Below are positions 10,453 to 20,249 of a stretch of 64,000 bases of DNA, in pieces; the first letter of the stretch is position 1; every line of letters begins with the position of its first letter. The notes beneath the pieces are model-generated. The model had not been told where the DNA came from and did no database searches. It was given only the letters and a program-made list of their open reading frames with translations. The DNA comes from Carposina sasakii (lineage: Eukaryota; Arthropoda; Insecta; Lepidoptera; Carposinidae), in assembly GCA_014607495.2 (NCBI GenBank), contig CP053172.1, positions 8,880,888 through 8,944,887 on the forward strand, written 5' to 3'. A program made the position numbers and the translations under genes.

Positions 10453-10616
10453 TTAAGCTGGGTACTGACCAACGTTATAGAGCGTAATATAACATTCGCA
10501 AGAAGCATGTTACGATACGGCGGCTCGTTGTTTTCATCCGTACACGTACTGACTGAATCTAACAACCGTATGTTACACCGCGTAACGTCATTCAGTCAGT
10601 TCAGTACCCAGCTTAA
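10453..10616. mobile_element. small MITE with TTAA ends (piggyBac-type)
   Basis: TTAA-gctgggtactga ... tcagtacccagc-TTAA: a perfect terminal inverted repeat of at least 12 bp, directly bounded by TTAA on both sides. 164 bp. The TTAA duplication suggests piggyBac-type mobilisation, by inference. Confidence 0.65.
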
Positions 10617-11257
10617 GTACAAAAATGGTATGGGGAGGCTGGTTCCTGACACCATAGCCTCTTAAAGCAGGATTATGGAAGCGAGACGCCGCGATACCGG
10701 CTATAAGTAAAGAGTTGTACGATGAGTACAACTGCTGATTTAAAAGCTCAAGGTAACCAACTACCTAATAGTAGTTAGAAAAGTCCAATCACATAATTAT
10801 TCTTTATTGTGTGCACAAGAATATTATATGTATAATAATAATTAACATAGGATACATATAATATGGTATTAACGACGACGACATAAATTATGGTTTTTGT
10901 TGAAGATCGATGTGCAATAGTGCGTCAATAATTTGTAAATAGACAATATATAGGTATGTTTTGTTTGTATTGTATGCTGTAATAGTATGTAAGAATAGTC
11001 TGTAGTCTAGGTTTTTTAATATTGTTTGATTTTATAATTGTTAATAGGAATATAAGTTTGTTATGTTAGAATAAGTTAGGTTTGGAAATAAATAATTTTA
11101 GTTTTGTATGATTTGCAAACCTGGTCAGGCAAGATAGGATAATTAATGAATAAGTAATCAATTTATTTTAATAAATATTTTTTTTTAAAGGAAAAACCGA
11201 CTTCCTCCCAAAACTCGAGCTTACTAAAGTAAAATTTTACTAAAGGGTAAATATATA
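10617..11257. other. no gene recognised
   Basis: AT-rich. The short GC-rich patch at 10630-10720 has no coding signal. Confidence 0.5.
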
Positions 11258-11554
11258 TTGCGTTAAGCCGTGTACGACGTTTAGAAGGCATAATATTGTC
11301 AGATTTATATGCCAGCAAATGATAAAATAGGCCACATGACAAAAGAGAGAAATGACTAGACTTCGAAACTTTACGTCTAAAAATATAAGCAACATATAAT
11401 TACACTCCTTCTTCCCGCCCTGTTCCCAATCATTTGGGGTCGGTGCAATATGTAGGTACTCTTCTTTCATTCATCCCTATTATCCGTCATCTCGTTATTC
11501 TCATGTCTACCTCTTCCTCTATAACCATCTTACTTCGGACACGGCTTAACGCAA
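11258..11554. mobile_element. short element with 16-bp inverted ends
   Basis: ttgcgttaagccgtgt at 11258-11273 is exactly inverted at 11539-11554. The 297 bp between has no ORF with a motif. Superfamily unknown. Confidence 0.45.
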
Positions 11555-11584
11555 CATATAATTACACGACTTAACACAATTATC

Positions 11585-11655
11585 TTCATCTTCGTAAGCA
11601 TATTGCAATTCACTACTGGATGTAGGCCTCTCCTTGCCATAGGGGGATTTTGTTA
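11585..11655 (-). mobile_element. RTE-type LINE 3' fragment
   Basis: The minus strand reads aggagaggcctacatccag followed by tagtg, the degenerate form of the RTE C-terminal coding end (EAYIQQW) seen cleaner at 45052-45132. Confidence 0.5.
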
Positions 11656-11683
11656 CTAAAAAGTTCCACTATCTGTTTTTCGG

Positions 11684-12090
11684 CGGCTCCATCATCAGAC
11701 CCTCATTTCCTTTATATCATGTGTAGCTGACCAAAATTCTCTATAAAAATCTAAAAACGGACTACTCGTGCCTTTTATATTTGAGGATATCCCTAGATTC
11801 CTCAGAGATTCCACCATCAGATGTTATGTTTTATATGTAGATGATCAAAACGCTCAGTAAAAGTATAAAAACAGACTACATGTGCCTACAATATTCGAGG
11901 ATTGCCCTCGATTTCTCCAAGAACCCATCATCAGATCCTGATGTGGTGAATATGAGACCAACCTGGAAGTATACCATGACCAACTATAAAAAAAAATTGA
12001 AATCGGTTCATAAATGACGGAGTTCTGAGGTAACACACATAAAAAATAAAAATAAAAAACATACAGACGAATTGATAACCTCTCTTTTTG
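11684..12090. repeat. dispersed repeat with about 120-bp tandem units
   Basis: Three units each carry (c)catcatcaga and a following aaaaacggactac-like phrase, at about 11689, 11812 and 11926, ending in gaagtcggttaat. I recognise this as a repeat type common in Lepidoptera. The name is not known to me. Confidence 0.55.
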
Positions 12091-12138
12091 AAGTCGGTTA
12101 ATAAATCGATTACAGCAAGATAGGTACTCACTTGATAC

Positions 12139-12171
12139 GTAGTTAATTTATTTTGTCGATAAATTAACTAC
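12139..12171. repeat. perfect 13-bp hairpin
   Basis: gtagttaatttat and ataaattaactac are exact inverses around a 7-nt loop, about 100 bp upstream of Jockey copy A. Confidence 0.75.
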
Positions 12172-12636
12172 CAAGATAAGTACAACTATAGATATGCTCT
12201 TCTAGCACGGACCCATTTGCCACGCACGCTCGGCGGGCGCTTCTTATAAATAACGCCCACGCGGCTTGCCTAACCGTGATACCTAACGGTGCCAACGAAG
12301 CCGGCTGGGGCTGGGACCCGGTGGCCCGCCTAACTTCTTCTGAGTTAGGCAGTATCCGGACGCGGTTGGGATTTAGGCCTTGGGGGCTACCCTCGTCTAG
12401 TCCCTTCTGTGATAGGGTAGGGTTTTTTCTTTTTCAGCACCCATTGCGGGCAGCACTCAACCCCTGAGCACAAGTTTCTCAGGAGACTGTGTCGTGTACA
12501 CACTTCACACACTATAGGACACCCGGTCCCGCCTCTCACAGCGGGACACGGTACACTAGTAGGTACTCCTCCCTGTCAATCCTAGGCAGGGAGACTTCTC
12601 CTACATTAGGCGGTGTGCCAAAGGGCCTTCAGCCCA

Positions 12637-14121
12637 ATGGCGTCACCTTGCCCCCCCTCAGCCTCCTCCGTGGGTCTCCCGGATGACGAATTGTTAGCGT
12701 TTGTGCGATTTATGATCGCACGTGACCCGTCATGTTTGGTTTCCTATATGGAAACTCGGGATGCCCCTTCAGGGCAACCCGTTACCCCCCCCGGCCCCTC
12801 TGGCCTGTCGAGTGCCCCCTCAGGGCGCCCCTCTTCCCCTCTACCTTATTCTGCATTGTAGTCTCCGCTCCAACTGCTGAGCGCCCACGCATTGCGGACG
12901 GCGGTGAGCCTATCGCCGCCTTCTTCCCCAATGCCCTGCTCCCAGGCCTCGCCTGCCTCTATGGAGGTCAGCGAGTCCTCAGACACGGAAGGGTCATCAG
13001 TGACCTCTTCCGAGTCTTCCCCTTCCCGACCCCCCTCCCCGATGGAGGAGGGATGGACTGCCGTAGAGCGAAAGCGCGGCCGATCATCTCCATCTCCCAA
13101 CCGCAGCGGGGCGTCATCGCCCCCCGCAAAGACGCTGAGGCCCGCGTCTGATCGGTCTCGTGACTCGTCCCCCCCCCCCTCGCGACTCCTAAAGCCGCCA
13201 CTCCACCACCGATTTTCCTTAGGGACAAATCGAAGTGGACCGCCCTCAGCGGACGTCTTAACGAACTGAAGATTCGTTATAGTCGGGCTACGAAAACCGA
13301 GATAGCCCTCCGCATTTGCCCGTCTCAATAGGAGGCCACCGCGCATTAACGCGCTTTCTCACATCCGAAGGATTGAGTATCACACCTACGCTCTCCCGGA
13401 GGAACGCCAACTCCGGGCAGTCCTACGCGGAGTCCCCGTCCAATTTACGGACCAAGAGGTATTGGAGGATCTTAAATCCTCCTCCTCGCTCCCGGTTCAT
13501 TCGGTCCACCGAATGCAGAACGCTCGCACGAAACACAAGTACGATATGGTACTTGTGTCTCTCGAGAGGTCCGATGCCGGCAAGCGCATTTTCGACATTT
13601 CGTCGGTATGCGGCCTGTCAGGCATCCGTGTGGAGGTCCCACACAAAAAAGGGCTGCCGGCACAGTGCCACAATTGTCAGAAGTTCGGCCACAGTAGCCG
13701 CTCCTGCCACGCCGCGCCGCAATGCGAAGGGTGTACTGAGGGTTCCCACCCCAGCAAGGATTGCCCCCGGGACAAATTAGTTGTCCCTGTAGGCTGCTGC
13801 AATTACAAGCAGAACGGCCACCCCGCTAATTACCGCGGGTGCCCTAAGGCCCCTAAGGCCAAAAGGGCAGCGAAGCGCTACAGAGCGCGCTTCCCTGACA
13901 CTGTGCCTCACACGGTGTCAAACGGCTCGCATAAGACCGCTAACCCCGGTCGAGCTGCGCCGGTCATTTTGGAGACCCCTTCTGCGGTCCCCAACGCGTG
14001 GGCCAAGCCCTTATGCTTGACCCAAAGTCCTCCCGCACCACTCACTCCTCCAAGTCGGCCTTCAGCCGCAACTCCTACGGTCTCCCTTAGAGACCCGCGG
14101 GTGCGCCCCTCAGGCGCCTAA
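12637..14121 (+). pseudogene. Jockey ORF1 (gag-like) copy A, broken
   Basis: ATG at 12637 follows the conserved gggccttcagccc hairpin. The N-terminal part is Pro/Ser-rich (ASPCPPSAS...). Later come a PRE_C2HC-type region and two CCHC zinc knuckles (CHNCQKFGHSSRSC and CCNYKQNGHPANYRGC), typical of Jockey ORF1 RNA-binding protein. Damage includes a TAG at 12859-12861 (GAG in copy A'), a frame change at the C run near 13170, a lost base near 13318 relative to copy B, and a 22-bp deletion near 14112 that ends the frame early. In the second knuckle copy A has Tyr (CCNYKQ) where copy B has Cys (CCNCKQ). Not functional as it stands. Confidence 0.85.
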
Positions 14122-14291
14122 CGCTGAGCCAAACTCTTTGTTTGACTCCACTTTTGACAACCTTCCCCTGCTACTCGAGGTAGCAGAGGCATTGGAGGCG
14201 GCCAGGCTTACTGGTCGGGCGTCTGTGTATTTTCAGACGCTTCTGAAGTACAGGGATGTCATCTCCTCCCTTAAATTGTCCCTCTCTTAAA

Positions 14292-14967
14292 ATGGCTTCT
14301 ACAACCAGTAGGGTTAAACCTGGAGCGTTAACCATTTCGTATTTTAATACGAATGGTTTGCTCAATCAAAAGGGTGAAGTCTTCAACTTCATCCAGTCCC
14401 ATCACATCGATATCATGTTGCTTCAGGAAACCTTCCTGTAGCCAGCGAACAGAGACCCGCGTCTAGCGAACTACTCCATCGTTCGCAACGACAGACTAGT
14501 TGCCCCGCTAGGTGGCACTCTAATCTATTACAAGCGGTCCTTTCACTGCATGCCTATCGACCCTCCTCCCCTCATTAACATTGAGGCCTCAATTTGCAAA
14601 TTAAGTATGACCGGCCATCAGCCGCTCACAGTAGCTTCAGTCTATCTCAGTCCTTCAAAGGCCCTTCTCGAGGCTGACATTCTTGCCCTGCTGAGCTTAG
14701 GTGACTCGGTTATTTTGGCCGGTGACCTAAACGCTAAGCACAAGTACTGGAACTCCGTTAGGAATAACGTTAGTGGCAACACACTTAACGAGTTGCAAAT
14801 CAAACACGCTTTTGACGTGATTGCCCCCCTAGAGCCTACGCGCTATCCGACCGTTGACGACATACTTGACCGAAACCATACGCCCACTGTCTTAGACATT
14901 GCCATTTTTAAAAACATATCTTTACGTTTTAAATCCATAGAGGTGATGCACGAGCTTCACTCGGATC
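14292..14967 (+). pseudogene. Jockey ORF2 endonuclease fragment, copy A
   Basis: Starts one base after the expected ORF1 stop, with MASTTSRVKPGAL. The APE-type endonuclease motifs FNTNGLL, LLQETFL and GDLNAKHK are present. A nonsense TAG replaces Lys within LKP at 14439-14441. The reading continues in the same frame to HELHSD, and then enters 5' UTR sequence, giving a false C-terminus that ends at 15014. The reverse transcriptase is missing. Confidence 0.85.
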
Positions 14968-15576
14968 TAGGCCTTGGGGGCTACCCTCGTCTAGTCCCTT
15001 CTGTGATAGGGTAGGGTTTTTTCTTTTTCAGCACCCATTGCGGGCAGCACTCAACCCCTGAGCGCAAGTTTCTCAGGGGACTGTGTCGTGTACACACTTC
15101 ACACACTATAGGACACCCGGTCCCGCCTCTCACAGCGGGACACGGTACACAAGTAGGTACAACTCCCTGTCAATCCTAGGCAGGGAGACTTTTTCCCAAC
15201 ATTAGGCGGTGTGCCAAAGGGCCTTCAGCCCAATGGCGTCACCTTGCCCCCCCTCAGCCTCCTCCGTGGGTCTCCCTGAGGCCGAATTGTTAGAGTTTGT
15301 GCGATATATGATCGCACATTTCCCATCCGCTTTTGCTTCCTATATGGAATCTCGGGATGCCCCTTCAGGGCAACCCGCTACCCCCCCCCCGGCCTCTGGC
15401 CTGCTGAGTGCTCCCTCAGGGCGCCCCTCTTCCCCTCTACCTTCTTCTGCATTGGAGTCTCCGCTCCAACTGCAGAGTGCCCGCGCATTGCGGACGGCGG
15501 TGAGCCTATCGCCACCTTCTTCCCCAATGCCCTGCTCCCAGGCCTCGCCTGCCTCTATGGAGGTCAGCGAGTCCTC
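14968..15576 (+). mobile_element. Jockey copy A' (5' UTR and ORF1 start only)
   Basis: Joined to copy A at the ggatc junction. Contains the 5' UTR from taggccttggggg, the hairpin series and ORF1 from ATG 15233 to about codon 115, then passes into unrelated sequence after gtcctc. Confidence 0.8.
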
Positions 15577-15587
15577 TTGTAATTGAC
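15233..15587 (+). pseudogene. Jockey ORF1 N-terminal fragment, copy A'
   Basis: Clean frame MASPCPPSASSVGLPEAEL to EVSESS, without the TAG of copy A. The last codons come from the flanking DNA. It shows the ancestral frame for this subfamily and confirms that the stop in copy A is a point mutation. Confidence 0.8.
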
Positions 15588-16346
15588 ATTGAGTAATTTC
15601 AGTATAATTAATCCTTAGCCCTAAATGATGCGTATCTACATAAAGCACCAATTTGTATAATCTTACCTTAGTTTCTGCACCTGTTTGCTTGAGTGAAACT
15701 TAACGCCCAATTAGTAAAACAGCATTGTACAAATAGTTTGTATCCATTGTTCGACGGCGGTCGTAAAAGCTTTCTATATCCGCATTAACCTATCCTGTAG
15801 TTAGTAAGGATTAATGTGTAACCTTGACTTGTCGCCTGAAAAACAGGCTAATTGTATAATTTAACGGTCATTTTAACGGTCTTTCCATATTGCTCAACTT
15901 AGAATCTTATTGGAAAAGCCTAAATGTAATTAGTATGAGTTCAAATAACTAGAAAAACCTTAGTTTTGTATCAGTTTCGTATTAATTCTGTATTACGCAA
16001 TCGCCTGCCTCTATGGAGTTGTCTAAATTGTTCTAAGCATTGTAATTGGTTAATAGATTCAAAATACCTTCCTACCATAGTTTATCATATAAGTAGTGTC
16101 TGTATTGCATAAATATAAGTTCAATAAAATAAATTAGCCAGTATTGCAGTGTAGGGCAGTACATTCGCGTCGCGCCGCCGTCTCGAGGGTCAGCTCGCTC
16201 TGAGAGTCGACGTTCGATCGTGCCGTGTTACGTCTCGCACTCCCCCCCGCGCCTCTCGAAATCCGTTTACTCTTCTGTTTTGTGTAAGCGTTTGCGACCA
16301 ACAACATACACTCGCGTTATAAATCCACGGTTAGTGGTCAGTCGGT
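15577..16346. repeat. duplicated flank U, short version
   Basis: 15577-16175 is a collinear but shortened copy of 19087-19920, missing many small blocks. At least one gap (16001-16018) is filled by 18 nt identical to ORF1 at 15545-15562. After cagtgtagggcagt it becomes GC-rich (16175-16260), then leads to a TATA-like ttataaat at 16317-16324, 30 bp before copy B. No ORF. Confidence 0.7.
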
Positions 16347-16639
16347 TGATACCTAACGGTGCCAACGAAGCCGGCTGGGGCTGGGACCCGGTGGCCCGCC
16401 TAACTCCTTCTGAGTTAGGCAGTATCCGGACGCGGTTGGGATCTAGGCCTTGGGGGACTCGTCTAGCCGTAGTAGGGTTTTTTTCTTTCAGCGCCCATTG
16501 CGGGCAGCACTCAACCCCTGAGCGCAAGTTTCTCAGGGGACGTAACACCTCACACACTATAGGACAAAGCGCGGTACAACTCCCTGTCAATCCTAGGCGA
16601 GACTTTTTCCCAACATTAGGCGGTGTGCCAAAGGGCCTT

Positions 16640-18014
16640 TCTACTTCGAGGAGTTGTTAGCTTACGTGCGATTTACTATCCATGCGACCCGTCCTTTTTA
16701 ACCCGTTACATGGAAAGTCGGGATGCCCCCTCAGGGCACTCCCCCCCCCGGCCCCTCTGGCGTCCTTCTTCTGCATTGGAGGTCATCGCCCCATTGCCGC
16801 GGTGAGCCTATCGCCGCCTTCTTCCCCAAGACGCTGAGGCCCGCGTCTGATCGGTCTCGTGACTCGTCCCCCCCCCCCTCGCGACTCCTAAAGCCGCCAC
16901 TCCACCACCGATTTTCCTTAGGGACAAATCGAAGTGGACCGCCCTCAGCGGATGTCTAAACGAATTAAAGATTCGTTATAGTCGGGCTACGAACACCGAG
17001 ATAGCCATCCGCATCTGCCCCGTCTCAATAGGAGACCATCGCGCATTAACGCGCTTTCTGACATCCGAAAGGATTGAATATCACACCTTCGCTCTCCCGG
17101 AGGAACGCCAACTCCGGGCAGTCCTACGCGGAGTCCCCGTCCAATTTACGGACGAAGAGGTATTACAGGATCTTAAATCCTCCTCCTCGCTCCCGGTGCA
17201 TTCGGTCCACCGAATGCAGAACGCTCGCACGAAACACAAGTACGATATGGTACTTGTGTCTCTCGAGAGGTCCGATGCAGGCAAGCGCATTTTCGACATT
17301 TCGTCGGTATGCGGCTTGTCAGGCATCCGTGTGGAGGTCCCACACAAAAAAGGGCTGCCGGCACAGTGCCACAATTGTCAGAAGTTCGGCCACAGTAGCC
17401 GCTTCTGCCACGCCGCGCCGCAATGCGTAGGGTGTGCTGAGGGTTCCCACCCCAGCAAGGATTGTCCCCGGGACAAATTAGTTGTCCCCGTAGGCTGCTG
17501 CAATTGCAAGCAGAACGGCCACCCCGCTAACTACCGCGGGTGCCCTAAGGCCCCTAAGGCCAAAAGGGCAGCGAAGCGCTACAGAGCGCGCTTCCCTGAC
17601 ACTGTGCCTCACACGGTGTCAAGCGGCTCGCATAAGGCCGCTAACCCCGGTCGAGCTGCGCCGGTCATTTTGGAGACCCCTTCTGCGGTCCCCAACGCGT
17701 GGGCCAAGCCCTTATGCTTGACTCAAAGTCCTCCCGCACCACTCACTCCTCCAAGTCGGCCTTCAGCCGCAACTCCTACGGTCTCCCTTAGAGACCCGCG
17801 GGTGCGCCCCTTAGGCGCTACCCCCCTCCCTCCCTCCGCGCCTAACGCTGAGCCAAACTTTTTGTTTGACTCCACTTTTGACAACCTTCCCCTGCTACTC
17901 GAGGTAGCAGAGGCATTGGAGGCGGCCAGGCTTACTGGTCGGGCGTCTGTGTATTTTCAGACGCTTCTGAAGTACAGGGATGTCATCTCCTCCCTTAAAT
18001 TGTCCCTCTCTTAA
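16640..18014 (+). pseudogene. Jockey ORF1 copy B, N-terminal damaged
   Basis: The expected ATG region is deleted. From 17196 the frame is open to the stop at 18012-18014. It covers the PRE_C2HC-like region and both zinc knuckles (CHNCQKFGHSSRFC and CCNCKQNGHPANYRGC), then a Pro-rich tail and the conserved end LLKYRDVISSLKLSLS. The C-terminal part is the best ORF1 reference in the window. The stop is followed after one A by the ORF2 ATG (18016). Confidence 0.85.
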
Positions 18015-18015
18015 A

Positions 18016-18689
18016 ATGGCTTCTACAACCAGTAGGGTTAAACCTGGAGCGTTAACCATTTCGTATTTTAATACGAATGGTTTGCTCAATCAAAAGGGTG
18101 AAGTCTTCAACTTCATCCAGTCCCATCACATCGATATCATGTTGCTTCAGGAAACCTTCCTGAAGCCAGCGAACAGAGACCCGCGTCTAGCGAACTACTC
18201 CATCGTTCGCAACGACAGACTAGGTGCCCCGCTAGGTGGCACTCTAATCTATTACAAGCGGTCCTTTCACTGCATGCCTATCGACCCTCCTCCCCTCATC
18301 ATTGAGGCCTCAATTTGCAGATTAAGTATGACCGGCCATCAGCCGCTCATAGTAGCTTCAGTCTATCTCAGTCCTTCAAAGGCCCTTCTCGAGGCTGACA
18401 TTCTTGCCCTGCTGAGCTTAGGTGACTCGGTTATTTTGGCGGGTGACCTAAACGCTAAGCACAAGTACTGGAACTCCGTTAGGAATAACGTTAGTGGCAA
18501 CACACTTAACGAGTTGCAAATCAAACACGCTTTTGACGTGATTGCCCCCCCTAGAGCCTACGCGCTATCCGACCGTTGACGACATACTTGACCGAAACCA
18601 TACGTCCACTGTCTTAGACATTGCCATTTTTAAAAACATATCTTTACGTTTTAAATCCATCGAGGTGATGCACGAGCTTCACTCGGATC
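18016..18689 (+). pseudogene. Jockey ORF2 endonuclease fragment, copy B
   Basis: MASTTSRVKPGAL onward without the copy A nonsense codon, so LLQETFLKP is intact. The frame changes at a C run near 18545 (seven C, six in copy A), then continues to HELHSD and into 5' UTR. Endonuclease only. Confidence 0.85.
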
Positions 18690-18778
18690 TAGGCCTTGGG
18701 GGCTACCCTCGTCTAGTCCCTTCTGTGATAGGGTAGGGTTTTTTCTTTTTCAGCACCCATTGCGGGCAACACTCAACC
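18690..18778 (+). mobile_element. Jockey 5' UTR stub B'
   Basis: Continues copy B across the shared junction through the pyrimidine tract and cagcacccattgcggg, ending at cactcaacc where flank U begins. Confidence 0.75.
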
Positions 18779-19904
18779 TGTTGACAATTTTTGAACATCC
18801 CCAAACTAACTCTACGTTCCCACTTACACTGGTCTTAAACCAGACAACAAATTAGTATTAAGCATAGTTTCTGTAACGAATAGTATATTAATAATCTTCT
18901 AATTAGTCATATTGTGTTAATTTAGATTCATTCATATTGGCTCAGCCAATCACAGCTCAGTAACATAAAATTGAAATGTAAATGCCGCCCCGTTATCACT
19001 TCGTACCTTACCGTACTTAAGCATGTATTTTCGCATATTTTGTAATAATCTTTGATGTAAATTCACTTGGAGTTATAACTTAAAAGCTTGTAATTGCCTT
19101 CAGCATTGAGTAATTTCAGTATAATTAATCATAAAACTTAGCCCTAAATGATGCGTATCTTAAATACATAAAGCATCATAACATTTGTATAATCTTACCT
19201 TAGTTTCATTAGTTTGTAGGAGTACATACCAACCTGTTTGCTTGATTATTTTGATGAAACTTAACGTAAAATCTTATGTATGTATTCCAATTAGTAAAAC
19301 AGCATTTTATATTGTAAAGTATATATTTCTCAACATAAGTACAAATAGTTTGTATCCATTGTTCGTTAATTACCTATTGTTTTGGATTAATTTAGAGTCA
19401 TAGTGTAAAGAATATAGGTAAAATGTGTAATTTATGTATCGTAAAAGCTTTCTATATCCGCATAAACCTATCCTGTAGTTAGTAAGGATTAATGTGTAAC
19501 CTTTCCTTGACTTGTCGCCTGAAAAACAGGCTAATTGTATAATTTAACGGTCATTTTAACGGTCTTTCAGTGATAGAATCATATTGTACCATTTAACTTC
19601 ATTAGCAACTTAGAATCTTATTGGAAAAGCCTAAATGTAATTAGTATGAGTTCAAATAACTAGAAAAACCTTAGTTTTGTATCAGTTTCGTATTAATTCT
19701 GTATTACGCAATACTTGCCAATATTGCATCATCTTTTTCCTCATACCCCTCACCCCTCAGGTGAGTTGTCTAAATTGTTCTAAGCATTGTAATTGGTTAA
19801 TAGATTCAAAATACCTTCCTACCATAGTCTATCATATAAGTAGTGTCTGTATTGCATAAATATAAGTTCAATAAAATAAATTAGCCAGTATTGCAGTGTA
19901 GGGC
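18779..19904. repeat. duplicated flank U, long version
   Basis: AT-rich, non-coding. From about 19087 it corresponds to the short version at 15577-16175. It ends caataaaataaattagccag just before the 5' UTR of copy C. Its short ORFs (19185, 19677) have no motif. Origin unknown. Confidence 0.65.
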
Positions 19905-20087
19905 AGTGCAGTGTAGTGTCGTCCGCTCGGCTCGCTCCCCCTCCCGGGGAGTCAGGCAGCGCACCGCAGTGCGCCCCGCGCCACTGCCGCGCTCGGACGC
20001 GCCGCTCCAGCTGCGCTCCCGCCTCCGTGTCGTCTCGCCGTTGGTGAGATTTTCTTATTTTCAGCGCCCATCGCGGGCAGCACACAT

Positions 20088-20249
20088 CCCCTGAGCACAA
20101 GATTCTCAGGGGCTCGCATACATCACTTAGGTCACCCGCCCCCGCTACTCCCAGCGGGGTCGGCACGCGTTAGGATCACCTCCCTGCCGCTCCCAGGCAG
20201 GGAGACTTTCATTTCTCATTAGGAGGGGTGTCACCGGGCCTTCAGCCCG
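20088..20249 (+). promoter_or_regulatory. 5' UTR hairpin series upstream of Jockey ORF1
   Basis: Four stem-loops in copy C: 20088-20112 (cccctgag/ctcagggg), 20140-20159 (ccccgct/agcgggg), 20180-20204 (9-bp ctccctgcc/ggcagggag) and 20235-20249 (cgggc-cttca-gcccg), the last touching the ATG at 20250. The A/A' subfamily has all four. Stem 2 changes on both sides (gtcccgc/gcgggac) and stem 3 has a T-G in place of a C-G pair. This supports RNA structure. The role is unknown: translation control or ORF1-protein binding are possible. Confidence 0.65.

Larger units (their letters stand above)
12277..14967 (+). mobile_element. Jockey-clade LINE copy A (5' UTR, ORF1, start of ORF2)
   Basis: The 5' UTR starts at tgatacctaacggtgcc, as in copy B. 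Then come ORF1 (gag) and the endonuclease part of ORF2. The copy stops inside the endonuclease SDH motif, where the sequence switches to another 5' UTR at ggatc (14963-14967). Copy B has the identical switch. ORF1 and ORF2 fragments are described separately. A TATA-like ttataaat lies at 12244-12251. Confidence 0.8.
16347..18689 (+). mobile_element. Jockey-clade LINE copy B (shortened 5' part, ORF1, endonuclease)
   Basis: Same structure as copy A, with the same terminal switch to 5' UTR at ggatc (18685-18689). 16440-16830 has lost many short blocks relative to A and A', whereas 16830-18689 is almost identical to copy A. This contrast suggests a rearrangement or an assembly effect in the 5' part. 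Confidence 0.8.

Noticed and set aside
12846..13346. 166-codon minus-strand ORF and other antisense ORFs in Jockey ORF1
   Set aside because: Shadows of GC-rich sense coding sequence; no motif, and the sense strand explains the conservation.
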